Shown here: one piece after another, positions 8,131-15,203 of the stretch
Layout of the letters: every line of letters starts with the position of its first letter
Position numbering within the stretch: the first letter of the stretch is position 1
From: JAOADN01 sp049323795
Lineage (GTDB): Bacteria; Pseudomonadota; Alphaproteobacteria; Rhodobacterales; Rhodobacteraceae
Assembly: GCA_049323795.1 (NCBI GenBank)
Contig: JBMOOH010000057.1
Location: forward strand, 1 to 49,563
Reading direction: 5' to 3'
DNA: 49,563 nt
Made by a program: the position numbers and the translations under genes
The notes under the pieces: model-generated
Database searches by the model: none
What the model saw: only the letters and a program-made list of their open reading frames with translations
What the model was told of the DNA's origin: nothing

Positions 8131-8895
8131 TCAGCCGTAGCCGTCCGGGGCCTTGCGCAGGGCCGGCCACTGCACCGGACAGTGCCCGTAGATCAGAAGC
8201 GCCCCCTTGTCCTTCGCCATCGTCCCGAGCCGCCGCGCCGCGGCCAGGGCAAGCGCCTCGTCCCAGCTTCCCCGCATCCCCTCGTCGGGCTCCGAGGGGC
8301 GCGATATGGCGTCCGCGGCAAGGATCACCGGTCCCGTCGCGGGAAGGTCCAGCGCCAGCGAGAGGTGGCCGGGCGAATGGCCGGGCGTGGACAGGACGGT
8401 GACGCCCCGGCAGAGCGGCGTGTCGGCGTCGATCAGGACATACTCCGCCCCGGGCCAGGGAAGCGGCCGGGCAGTTCCGAAGTAGCGGGGGCGGGGCAGG
8501 GCCCGCTCGGCGCGGCCGATGAGGATGGGGCAATGCGTGAAGCGGTCGAGCGATCCCACATGGTCGATGTCGCCGTGCGTCAGGATGACGAGCGAGACAT
8601 CCGGGGCCGAGAGACCGAGGCTGCCGATCTGTCCCTCGGCGAGGTTCCGTTCCGCAAGCTCCAGCACCTCTCCGAACGACCCGAGCCCGTCCCGCGCCGC
8701 AGCGGCGGTGGCGTCGATGGCGTAGTCCGGCGGAAATCCCGTATCGACAAGGACATGGCGACCCGAGTCCATCGTCAGAAGGTATCCCTGGATCCCGATG
8801 ACGCGCCCATCGGAGTGGACGCGGAACAGCCCGAAGTCGAGAATCGCCAGTCTGACGAGGCAGTCTTGCCGCCAGGCGGACCAGGAAAACGCCAT
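8131..8895 (-). CDS. MBL-fold metallo-hydrolase, N-acyl-homoserine-lactonase-like
   Basis: A 254-aa metallo-beta-lactamase-fold hydrolase. The metal motif is LTHGDIDHVGS (His107, Asp109, Asp111, His112), so the usual HxHxDH is HxDxDH, as also seen in ComEC-type members. STPGHSPGHLSLAL supplies the next His and AADAI the bridging Asp. The overall pattern (LVDTGFPPDYA early, a central helical insertion) resembles AHL lactonases of the AttM/AiiB type, but activity on quorum signals is not shown. The start MAFSWSAW at 8895 has a strong AGGAGGTG about 7 nt upstream; open frame further upstream is low-complexity and not family-like. No luxI/luxR genes are in the window. Confidence 0.82.
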   Translation of the reverse strand: MAFSWSAWRQDCLVRLAILDFGLFRVHSDGRVIGIQGYLLTMDSGRHVLVDTGFPPDYAIDATAAAARDGLGSFGEVLELAERNLAEGQIGSLGLSAPDVSLVILTHGDIDHVGSLDRFTHCPILIGRAERALPRPRYFGTARPLPWPGAEYVLIDADTPLCRGVTVLSTPGHSPGHLSLALDLPATGPVILAADAISRPSEPDEGMRGSWDEALALAAARRLGTMAKDKGALLIYGHCPVQWPALRKAPDGYG

Positions 8896-9104
8896 CACCT
8901 GCACCTCCTGCCTTCCGGTCGTGTCGGTCGCGGCCCGCCGGCTTCCGGGCCCGATCCGCATCCGCACCGCCCGTCGTGCCGGATGACAGCGCCGCCGGCA
9001 CATCGGAATGGTCTGCCGCGGTGCACAGGCTTGCACGCGCGGCGGCCTTCCGCCAGAGCTTCGGCATGCGGACGCCCGGTGCGGCCTTCCTGTCCGTCGG
9101 GGTG
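8896..9104. other. Non-coding spacer between MBL hydrolase and the groES promoter
   Basis: Part of a 307-bp gap between the divergent MBL hydrolase and groES. I see no gene, RNA or repeat in this part. The open frame continuing upstream of 8895 on the reverse strand is rich in Arg and Pro and lacks family similarity. Confidence 0.6.
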
Positions 9105-9133
9105 TTGACAGCATGCTCGCCCATGCCTATCTA
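9105..9133 (+). promoter_or_regulatory. Sigma-70 promoter of groESL
   Basis: TTGACA at 9105-9110 is a perfect -35 box, followed by exactly 17 bp and TATCTA (9128-9133) as -10. The predicted transcription start, about 9140, falls at the edge of the CIRCE operator, so HrcA binding would block initiation. Confidence 0.85.
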
Positions 9134-9140
9134 CCACGCG

Positions 9141-9167
9141 TTATCACTCGCCGATGGTGAGTGCTAA
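9141..9167 (+). promoter_or_regulatory. CIRCE operator (HrcA binding site)
   Basis: TTATCACTC-N9-GAGTGCTAA matches the CIRCE consensus TTAGCACTC-N9-GAGTGCTAA with one mismatch in the left arm. It lies directly after the groES promoter and 35 bp before the groES start. HrcA, the heat-sensitive repressor that binds this element and needs GroEL to fold, is not encoded in the window. Confidence 0.95.
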
Positions 9168-9202
9168 TCGATTTACCTGGAGACCCAAGGGAGAGTACCC
9201 AG

Positions 9203-9517
9203 ATGGCATTCAAACCGCTGCATGACCGCGTCGTGGTCCGCCGAGTCCAGTCGGACGACAAGACCAAGGGCGGTCTCATCATCCCCGATACCGCCAAGGA
9301 AAAGCCCGCCGAGGGCGAAGTGATCGCCGTGGGCGAGGGCGCGCGCAAGGATTCGGGCGAACTGATCCCGATGTCGGTCAAGGCCGGCGACCGCATCCTG
9401 TTCGGGAAGTGGTCCGGCACGGAAGTGACGCTCGACGGCGAGGAGTTGCTCATCATGAAGGAGAGCGACATCCTCGGCATCATCGAGACCAAGGCCGCCT
9501 CCAAGAAGGCCGCCTGA
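9203..9517 (+). CDS. groES: Co-chaperonin GroES (Hsp10)
   Basis: The heptameric lid of the GroEL folding chamber. The 104-aa protein has the canonical opening MAFKPLHDRVVVRRV, the mobile loop around DDKTKGGLIIPDTAKEKP (residues about 18-35, binds GroEL), and GDRILFGKWSGTEV. It starts at the ATG at 9203 with a purine-rich GGGAGAG upstream; upstream in-frame codons overlap the CIRCE region and are not coding. groEL follows after 40 bp in one operon. Confidence 0.98.
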   Translation: MAFKPLHDRVVVRRVQSDDKTKGGLIIPDTAKEKPAEGEVIAVGEGARKDSGELIPMSVKAGDRILFGKWSGTEVTLDGEELLIMKESDILGIIETKAASKKAA

Positions 9518-9557
9518 GCGAATACCCCGAAATTTCCGATTTCAAGGAGCAGGAAAC

Positions 9558-11198
9558 ATGGCTGCTAAGGACGTCAAGTTCGACACCGACGCCCGCGACC
9601 GCATGCTGCGTGGCGTGAACATCCTCGCCGACGCCGTGAAGGTCACCCTCGGCCCGAAAGGCCGCAACGTCGTCCTCGAGAAGTCGTTCGGTGCCCCGCG
9701 CATCACCAAGGACGGCGTGACGGTCGCCAAGGAGATCGAGCTTTCCGACAAGTTCGAGAACATGGGCGCCCAGATGGTGAAGGAAGTCGCTTCCCGCACC
9801 AATGACGAGGCCGGCGACGGCACCACCACCGCGACGGTCCTTGCCCAAGCGATCGTCAAGGAAGGCATGAAGTCGGTTGCCGCCGGCATGAACCCGATGG
9901 ACCTCAAGCGCGGCATCGACATGGCGACCACCAAGGTCGTCGCGGCGATCAAGGAAATGTCGCGCAAGGTCAAGGACAGCGACGAAGTGGCCCAGGTTGG
10001 CACCATCTCGGCCAATGGCGAGACGGAAATCGGCCGCCAGATCGCCGACGCGATGCAGAAGGTCGGCAACGAGGGCGTGATCACCGTCGAAGAGAACAAG
10101 GGTCTCGAGACGGAAACCGAAGTCGTCGAGGGCATGCAGTTCGACCGGGGCTACCTCTCGCCCTACTTCGTGACCAACGCCGACAAGATGATCGCCGAGC
10201 TCGAGGACGCCTACATCCTTCTGCACGAGAAGAAGCTGTCGTCGCTCCAGCCGATGGTCCCGCTGCTCGAGGCCGTGATCCAGTCGCAGAAGCCCTTGCT
10301 GATCGTGGCCGAGGACGTCGAGGGCGAGGCGCTCGCCACGCTCGTCGTCAACAAGCTGCGCGGCGGCCTGAAGATCGCCGCCGTGAAGGCTCCGGGCTTC
10401 GGCGACCGCAGGAAGGCGATGCTGCAGGACATCGCGATCCTGACCGGCGGCCAGGTGATCTCGGAAGACCTCGGCATGAAGCTCGAGAACGTCGGGCTGA
10501 ACATGCTCGGCCGCGCCCGCAAGATCTCGATCAACAAGGACAACACGACCATCGTTGACGGTCATGGCGACAAGAAGGAGATCAAGGCGCGGGTCGAGCA
10601 GATCCGTACCCAGATCGAAGAGACGACCTCCGACTACGACAAGGAGAAGCTCCAGGAGCGGGTTGCGAAGCTCGCCGGCGGCGTTGCCGTGATCCGCGTC
10701 GGCGGCATGACGGAAGTCGAGGTGAAGGAGCGCAAGGATCGTGTTGACGACGCGCTGAATGCGACCCGTGCGGCCGTTCAGGAAGGCATCGTCGCCGGCG
10801 GCGGCGTGGCGCTCATCCAGGCGTCGAGGAAGCTCGACGGCCTCAAGGGCCAGAACAGCGACCAGGACGCCGGCATCGCGATCATCCGCCGCGCGCTCGA
10901 GGCGCCGCTGCGCCAGATCGCCCAGAACGCGGGCGTGGACGGATCGGTCGTCGCGGGCAAGGTGAAGGAGTCGAAGGACAAGAACTTCGGCTTCAACGCC
11001 CAGACCGAAGAATACGGCGACATGTTCAAGTTCGGCGTCATCGATCCGGCCAAGGTCGTGCGCACCGCGCTTGAGGATGCGGCCTCGGTCGCGGGCCTTC
11101 TCATCACCACCGAAGCGATGGTGGCCGAGAAGCCCAAGGACAACACCCCGGCGATGCCGGGCGGCGGCGGCGGCATGGGCGGCGGGATGGACTTCTGA
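9558..11198 (+). CDS. groEL: Chaperonin GroEL (Hsp60)
   Basis: ATP-driven folding chamber, 546 aa, the normal length. It opens MAAKDVKFDTDARDRML, contains the ATP-binding GDGTTTATVLA near residues 86-96, RGYLSPYFVTN in the apical domain, and ends in the flexible GGGGGMGGGMDF tail. AAGGAGCAGG precedes the start. The operon is closed by a strong terminator at 11225. Whether the genome has further groEL copies cannot be told from this window. Confidence 0.99.
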   Translation: MAAKDVKFDTDARDRMLRGVNILADAVKVTLGPKGRNVVLEKSFGAPRITKDGVTVAKEIELSDKFENMGAQMVKEVASRTNDEAGDGTTTATVLAQAIVKEGMKSVAAGMNPMDLKRGIDMATTKVVAAIKEMSRKVKDSDEVAQVGTISANGETEIGRQIADAMQKVGNEGVITVEENKGLETETEVVEGMQFDRGYLSPYFVTNADKMIAELEDAYILLHEKKLSSLQPMVPLLEAVIQSQKPLLIVAEDVEGEALATLVVNKLRGGLKIAAVKAPGFGDRRKAMLQDIAILTGGQVISEDLGMKLENVGLNMLGRARKISINKDNTTIVDGHGDKKEIKARVEQIRTQIEETTSDYDKEKLQERVAKLAGGVAVIRVGGMTEVEVKERKDRVDDALNATRAAVQEGIVAGGGVALIQASRKLDGLKGQNSDQDAGIAIIRRALEAPLRQIAQNAGVDGSVVAGKVKESKDKNFGFNAQTEEYGDMFKFGVIDPAKVVRTALEDAASVAGLLITTEAMVAEKPKDNTPAMPGGGGGMGGGMDF

Positions 11199-11224
11199 TC
11201 CAGCCGTTCAAGCGGAACTGCCGA

Positions 11225-11250
11225 GGGGCGCCGGCGACGGCGCCCCTTTT
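11225..11250 (+). terminator. Rho-independent terminator of groESL
   Basis: A perfect 9-bp stem GGGGCGCCG / CGGCGCCCC with a GCGA tetraloop (GNRA type) is followed by TTTT. It lies 26 bp after the groEL stop. Confidence 0.9.
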
Positions 11251-11295
11251 CGCAACGCGGCCCCGCCGGCCGGAGGGGACGCCGCCTGTGCCCGG

Positions 11296-11787
11296 TCAGC
11301 CGGCCGGAGCGATGGCCGCGACGTCCAGCCGCACCGTTCCCCCGGGCCTCTGCCACTCGACCGCCTCCCCGACCCGCGCTCCGAGGAGCGCCCGCGCAAG
11401 GGGCGAGTGGGGGGCGATCAGACCCCGCGCGGGGTCGGCCTCGTCCTCGCCCACTATGGTGTAGGCCGTCGCGGCCCCGTCCTCGCCGGTGACGGTGACG
11501 CGGGTGGCGAAGGCCACCTCTTGCGGCGCCTCGGGCGGCGTCACCGGGATGGCCGACCGAAGCCGGGCCTCGAGGTAGCGGATGTCGCGCTCGGCCGCCT
11601 TCTCGGGCATCCGGTCCAGCCGGTCGGCCCGCGCCTTCAGCCGCGCCAGGTCGTCCTGCCGCTCGGCAAGCGCCCGCCGCAGGGCGCGAAGCCCGGCGGG
11701 GGTGACGTAGTTCGGATAGGGGCTGACCGGCAGGTCCGGAAGCGGCTCGTTGTCCGGTCCGTCCTCCTTGACGAAGGCGCGGCTCAT
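11296..11787 (-). CDS. GreA/GreB-family transcript cleavage factor-like protein
   Basis: A 163-aa protein with an N-terminal coiled coil (ALRRALAERQDDLARLKARADRLDRMPEKAAERDI, about residues 35-70) and a C-terminal FKBP-like globular domain (VTVTGEDGAATAYTIVGEDEAD...ISP-like APHSPLARALLGARVGEAVEW), the GreA/B arrangement. These proteins enter the RNA polymerase secondary channel and stimulate RNA cleavage in stalled complexes. Sequence spacing looks closer to GreB-type paralogues than to GreA. It overlaps the Nudix gene stop by 4 bp (ATGA), so the two are coupled. Confidence 0.85.
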   Translation of the reverse strand: MSRAFVKEDGPDNEPLPDLPVSPYPNYVTPAGLRALRRALAERQDDLARLKARADRLDRMPEKAAERDIRYLEARLRSAIPVTPPEAPQEVAFATRVTVTGEDGAATAYTIVGEDEADPARGLIAPHSPLARALLGARVGEAVEWQRPGGTVRLDVAAIAPAG

Positions 11788-12239
11788 CCGACGATCTCCT
11801 CGAGCGGGTCGTAGACCGCGGGACCGGGCCCGGCAAAGGCGACACCCGGCAGGCTGTCCGGCTTGAGCCGGATGCGGCCCAGTTCGGCCGGCGAGAAGAA
11901 GCGCCGGTCCGTCACCACCCTTTCCGGATCGGCCCAGGCATCGTCCAGTGCGCCGCCGGCAACCTCGCAGCGGAAGAACAGCTCCACCTGGTGAAAGCCC
12001 GACTGCGGGTCGTGAAACTCGCTGACCAGCGCGAGCGCCCCGACCCGCACGGCAAGGCCGGTTTCCTCGTGAACCTCGCGGATGAGGTTCTCGGGGATGG
12101 AGGTGCCCGCGTGGATGCCGCCGCCCGGCGCGCACCAGAGGTCCGAGACGCCCCCCGGATAGGCATTCACCAAGAGAAGCCTCCCGTCGCGGACGACGAT
12201 CGCGCGGGCGGAGAGGCGTGGAAGGCGGGGTTTCATCAT
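11784..12239 (-). CDS. Nudix hydrolase
   Basis: A 151-aa Nudix-fold protein. The Nudix box runs from GGGIHAGTSIPENLI into REVHEETGL near residues 39-62 and contains the catalytic REVHEE core. The first Glu of the consensus G-x5-E-x7-REUxEExGU is Thr here; this Glu is less strictly required than the RExxEE glutamates. Such enzymes hydrolyse nucleoside diphosphates linked to another group; the substrate is unknown. Start at 12239 (MMKPR) or 12236. It overlaps the downstream GreA/B-like gene by 4 bp. Confidence 0.88.
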   Translation of the reverse strand: MMKPRLPRLSARAIVVRDGRLLLVNAYPGGVSDLWCAPGGGIHAGTSIPENLIREVHEETGLAVRVGALALVSEFHDPQSGFHQVELFFRCEVAGGALDDAWADPERVVTDRRFFSPAELGRIRLKPDSLPGVAFAGPGPAVYDPLEEIVG

Positions 12240-12297
12240 GCCCCATGCTGCCAGATGCAGCCGATCCGCCGCAAGCCGGGCATACGAGCCCTTCCGC

Positions 12298-13377
12298 TTA
12301 CCGGAGCGGCCGCACCCGGTTCACATGCCCCATCTTGCGGCCGGCCCGGGCCTCCGACTTGCCGTAGAGATGGATCGCCGCCCCGCCTTCGCGGGCGATG
12401 GCCGGAACCTTCAGGATGTCGTCGCCGATCAGGTTCTCCATGGTCACGTCGGAATGCCGCGACCCGTCGCCGAGCGGCCAGCCCGTGATCGCACGGATGT
12501 GCTGCTCGAACTGGTCCACCGCAGAGCCGTTCTGCGTCCAGTGGCCCGAGTTGTGGACGCGGGGCGCGATCTCGTTCACCAGAAGCCGGTCCGGCGTCAC
12601 GAAGATCTCGACGCCGAGGACGCCCACGTAGTCGAGGGCATTGAGGATGCGTGCGGCGATGAGCACCGCATCGCTCCGCTGGGCCGCGGACAGGCGTGCG
12701 GGAACCGTCGTTGTCCGGAGGATTCCCGCCTCGTGCACGTTCTCGCCCGGATCGAAGGCGGCCACCGACCCGTCAAGTCCGCGCGCCGCGATGACCGACA
12801 CCTCGCGCGTGAACGGCACGAATCCCTCCAGGACCGCCGGCACCCCCGCCAGCGCGGCGAAGGCCGCGGCGGCGGCGTCGGGGCTGGTGATCCGGGCCTG
12901 CCCCTTGCCGTCGTATCCGAGCCGCGTCGTCTTCAGGATCGATGGCGTGCCCACGGTCGCGAGTGCGGCGGCCAGGTCGCCCTGGCTGTCCACCCGCGCC
13001 CAGGGCGCGGTCGCAAGCCCGAGGACGTTCAGGAACGACTTCTCTGCCACCCGGTCCTGGCTGACTTCGAGCGCGCGGCGGTCCGGACGGATCGGACGCA
13101 GGCTTTCGATCCGGTCGAGGCTCGCGGCGGGGACGTTCTCGAACTCGTAGGTGACGACATCAACCGAACCGGCGAAGGCCGAGAGGGCGGCGTGGTCGTC
13201 GTAAGCCGCGGTCGTGACCCGGTGCGCGACCTGCCCGGCGGGTGGCTCGGGGGCCGGTTCGTAGATGTGCGTGACATATCCCAGCCGTGCGGCCGCGACC
13301 GACAGCATCCGGCCGAGCTGACCACCGCCAAGGATGCCGATGGTGCTGCCCGCGGGCAGGGCGCGGGGGTCATCCAT
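12298..13377 (-). CDS. purK: 5-(carboxyamino)imidazole ribonucleotide synthase
   Basis: ATP-grasp enzyme that carboxylates AIR to N5-CAIR in de novo purine synthesis. The 359-aa product has GILGGGQLGRML near residues 13-24, YEFENVP in the first third, TTRLGYDGKGQ in the ATP-grasp subdomain, FDPGENVHEAGIL, and NEIAPRVHNSGHWT, all PurK signatures. Its start at 13377 overlaps the purE stop by 8 bp, so purE-purK form a coupled pair whose products act in sequence. Confidence 0.97.
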   Translation of the reverse strand: MDDPRALPAGSTIGILGGGQLGRMLSVAAARLGYVTHIYEPAPEPPAGQVAHRVTTAAYDDHAALSAFAGSVDVVTYEFENVPAASLDRIESLRPIRPDRRALEVSQDRVAEKSFLNVLGLATAPWARVDSQGDLAAALATVGTPSILKTTRLGYDGKGQARITSPDAAAAAFAALAGVPAVLEGFVPFTREVSVIAARGLDGSVAAFDPGENVHEAGILRTTTVPARLSAAQRSDAVLIAARILNALDYVGVLGVEIFVTPDRLLVNEIAPRVHNSGHWTQNGSAVDQFEQHIRAITGWPLGDGSRHSDVTMENLIGDDILKVPAIAREGGAAIHLYGKSEARAGRKMGHVNRVRPLR

Positions 13378-13849
13378 CCTCTGGCTCGTCGGCGACCGAC
13401 CCGGAAAGTGCGGCGCGCCAGGCATCGAGGCGGTCGGCGAGCGCCGTATCGGACAGGGCAAGGATCGCCGCCGCCATCAGCCCGGCATTGGCGGCCCCCC
13501 CGATCGCCATGGTGGCGACCGGATAGCCGCGGGGCATCTGGACGATCGAATAGAGGCTGTCCAGACCCGACAGGGCGTGCGTCCGAACCGGCACGCCGAT
13601 CACCGGAAGGCGCGTCTTCGATGCCATCATGCCGGGCAGGTGTGCCGCCCCGCCGGCGCCCGCGATGATGACCTTCAGCCCGCGCTCGGCGGCGGTCCTG
13701 CCGTATTCCCACAGACGGTCTGGGGTGCGGTGCGCCGAGACGATCCGGGCTTCGTGCGCGATCCCGAGTTCGTCGAGCATCTCTGCCGCCGCCTTCATCG
13801 TGGGCCAGTCGGACTGCGACCCCATCACGATGCCAACCGATACGCCCAT
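13370..13849 (-). CDS. purE: 5-(carboxyamino)imidazole ribonucleotide mutase
   Basis: Class I PurE, which moves the carboxylate of N5-CAIR to give CAIR. The 159-aa length fits. MGSQSDWPTM near residues 9-18 binds substrate phosphate, RIVSAHRTPDRL carries the catalytic His, and IAGAGGAAHLPGM and MAIGGAANAGL are conserved. The start at 13849 (MGVSVGIV) is favoured by GGAAGGGA 8 nt upstream over an ATG 3 codons earlier. It is the first gene of purE-purK. Confidence 0.97.
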   Translation of the reverse strand: MGVSVGIVMGSQSDWPTMKAAAEMLDELGIAHEARIVSAHRTPDRLWEYGRTAAERGLKVIIAGAGGAAHLPGMMASKTRLPVIGVPVRTHALSGLDSLYSIVQMPRGYPVATMAIGGAANAGLMAAAILALSDTALADRLDAWRAALSGSVADEPEDG

Positions 13850-13927
13850 TCCCCGCATTCCCTTCCAGCCCGCAGAGCGCGCACTATAAGGGCCGCCTGC
13901 AGCGCTGCAACCGCCGCAAGCCTGGTG

Positions 13928-14146
13928 TCACGCGATGATGTCGGGGGTCAGTATGTCCTCGATGCGGGCGATCTGGTCCTTCAGCTGAAGCTTCTGCTTC
14001 TTGAGCCGGCGGAGCGTGAGCTGGTCGCCACGCCCGGTGGATTCGAGCGCGTGGATCGCCTCGTCGAGATCGCGGTGCTCGCGTTGCAGCACGGCCAGCC
14101 GTACCCGCCAGATCTCCTCGGTATCCATTTCGCTATGGGCGTTCAT
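13928..14146 (-). CDS. YdcH/DUF465-family small coiled-coil protein
   Basis: A 72-aa helical protein. The pattern REHRDLDEAIHALESTGRGDQLTLRRLKKQKLQLKDQIARIEDIL is the DUF465 (YdcH) signature: a helical hairpin with an LKKQKLxLKD core. Function unknown. The start MNAHSEMDTEE at 14146 is typical; MDTEEIW, 6 codons later, is possible. It is divergent from hsp20. Confidence 0.88.
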   Translation of the reverse strand: MNAHSEMDTEEIWRVRLAVLQREHRDLDEAIHALESTGRGDQLTLRRLKKQKLQLKDQIARIEDILTPDIIA

Positions 14147-14276
14147 CCGCCTTGCCTGTCCAGCCGACCGAGTCGCCTCGCTGTCCGGACGAGTATAGTG
14201 ATTCGACCCGCTTCCGGGCAAGCGCGGGGTGCCGGCGGGAAAGCTGCAGCCCGCGGCGGGCTTCCCCCCGGCCCCC

Positions 14277-14305
14277 CTTGCCGAGATGTCCGGCACCACC
14301 CATAT
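14277..14305 (+). promoter_or_regulatory. Candidate RpoH (sigma-32) promoter of hsp20
   Basis: CTTGCCG (14277-14283), a 15-bp spacer and CCCATAT (14299-14305) fit the sigma-32 pattern CTTGAAA-N11-16-CCCATNT with a perfect -10 and a weaker -35. It lies 70 bp upstream of the Hsp20 gene, a usual RpoH target. Confidence 0.45.
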
Positions 14306-14374
14306 CTGCGCCGTAGAGGCCGCCGGTTCGGGGCCGCACATGCAACGTCGCTTGAAGCCGAGGACTTGCCCGAG

Positions 14375-14788
14375 ATGACGAAACTGACCCTGGGTGCCCA
14401 CCCCTTCCTCTTGGGCTTCGACCAGCTCGAACGCCTGGTCGAGCGCACCGCCAAGGCCGGAGCCGAGGGCTATCCTCCCTTCAACATCGAGCAATCCTCC
14501 GAACACGGCTTTCGCATCACGCTGGCCGTCGCCGGGTTCCGCGACGAGGATATCTCGATCACCGTCGAGGACCGCCAGCTCGTGATCCGCGGGCGCCAGT
14601 CCGACGATGCCGAGGGCCGCATCTTCCTGCACCGCGGCATCGCGGCGCGTGCGTTCCAGCGGTCCTTCGTGCTCGCCGAGGGGATGGAGGTCGCCGCCGC
14701 GACGATGGAGAACGGCCTTCTGCACATCGACCTGAAGCGGTCGGTGCCGGAGCCGGTGGTGCAGACGATCCGCATATCGAAAAGATGA
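14375..14788 (+). CDS. Hsp20 / alpha-crystallin family small heat-shock protein
   Basis: A 137-aa IbpA-type holdase. The N-terminal MTKLTLGAHPFLLGFDQLERLVERTAK and YPPFNIEQ..EHGFRITLAVAGFRDEDISITVEDRQLVIRG cover the start of the alpha-crystallin domain; FLHRGIAARAFQRSFVLAEGMEVAAATMENGLLHIDL gives the L9 turn and the ENGLL (A-x-x-x-N-G-x-L) signature. It binds unfolding proteins for later refolding by DnaK. It is followed 12 bp later by the DUF1150 gene in an arrangement I recall as common in Rhodobacterales, with a candidate heat-shock promoter upstream. Confidence 0.92.
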   Translation: MTKLTLGAHPFLLGFDQLERLVERTAKAGAEGYPPFNIEQSSEHGFRITLAVAGFRDEDISITVEDRQLVIRGRQSDDAEGRIFLHRGIAARAFQRSFVLAEGMEVAAATMENGLLHIDLKRSVPEPVVQTIRISKR

Positions 14789-14800
14789 AGGGGCGAGCAG

Positions 14801-15031
14801 ATGAACACGAAATTCGATCTTCCGGACGTCGCGGGCGACCGGATCGTCTATGTCAGGCCCGTGTCGGTGACGGACCTTCCTGCCGAGGTGCGGGCCCAGG
14901 CGGGCGGGCGCGAAACCGTCTACGCGCTGCATGACGCCAGCGACGGCGAGCGCATCGCGCTGGTCGCGGACCGCAGGACGGCATTCTTCCTGGCCCGGCA
15001 GAACGACATGGAGCCGGTCAACGTCCACTGA
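14801..15031 (+). CDS. DUF1150 family protein
   Basis: A 76-aa protein: IVYVRPVSVTDLPAEVR, then YALHDASDGERIALVADRRTAFFLARQNDMEPVNVH, which matches the DUF1150 pattern of alphaproteobacteria (GExLALADDRDxAFxxARQND). Function unknown. Conserved position behind hsp20 suggests a heat-stress or proteostasis link, but this is inference from context. Confidence 0.88.
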   Translation: MNTKFDLPDVAGDRIVYVRPVSVTDLPAEVRAQAGGRETVYALHDASDGERIALVADRRTAFFLARQNDMEPVNVH

Positions 15032-15068
15032 CGCCTGCATTGCTGCTCACCGTCGCAGCTTCACTCAC

Positions 15069-15093
15069 AGCCGTCCCGGTCGGGGGCGGCTTT
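15069..15093. terminator. Hairpin terminator between convergent DUF1150 and Sat-CysC genes
   Basis: AGCCGTCCC (15069-15077) pairs with GGGGCGGCT (15083-15091) in a 9-bp stem with one G-U wobble and a 5-nt loop, followed by TT. It sits between two convergent genes. The U-tract is short. Confidence 0.5.
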
Positions 15094-15203
15094 CTGCTGC
15101 CGCCCTCCGGCCATGCCGGTTCTGCCCGTTCTCGCCGAAAGCAGTGAAAGCAGCGTGCGGGACAGCAGAGCCGTGAAACGGGGATCGGCCGCCGGGGCGG
15201 CGG

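Noticed and set aside
8896..9114. N-terminal extension of the MBL hydrolase
   Set aside because: A strong ribosome site precedes the ATG at 8895 and the extension is Arg/Pro-rich and not family-like.
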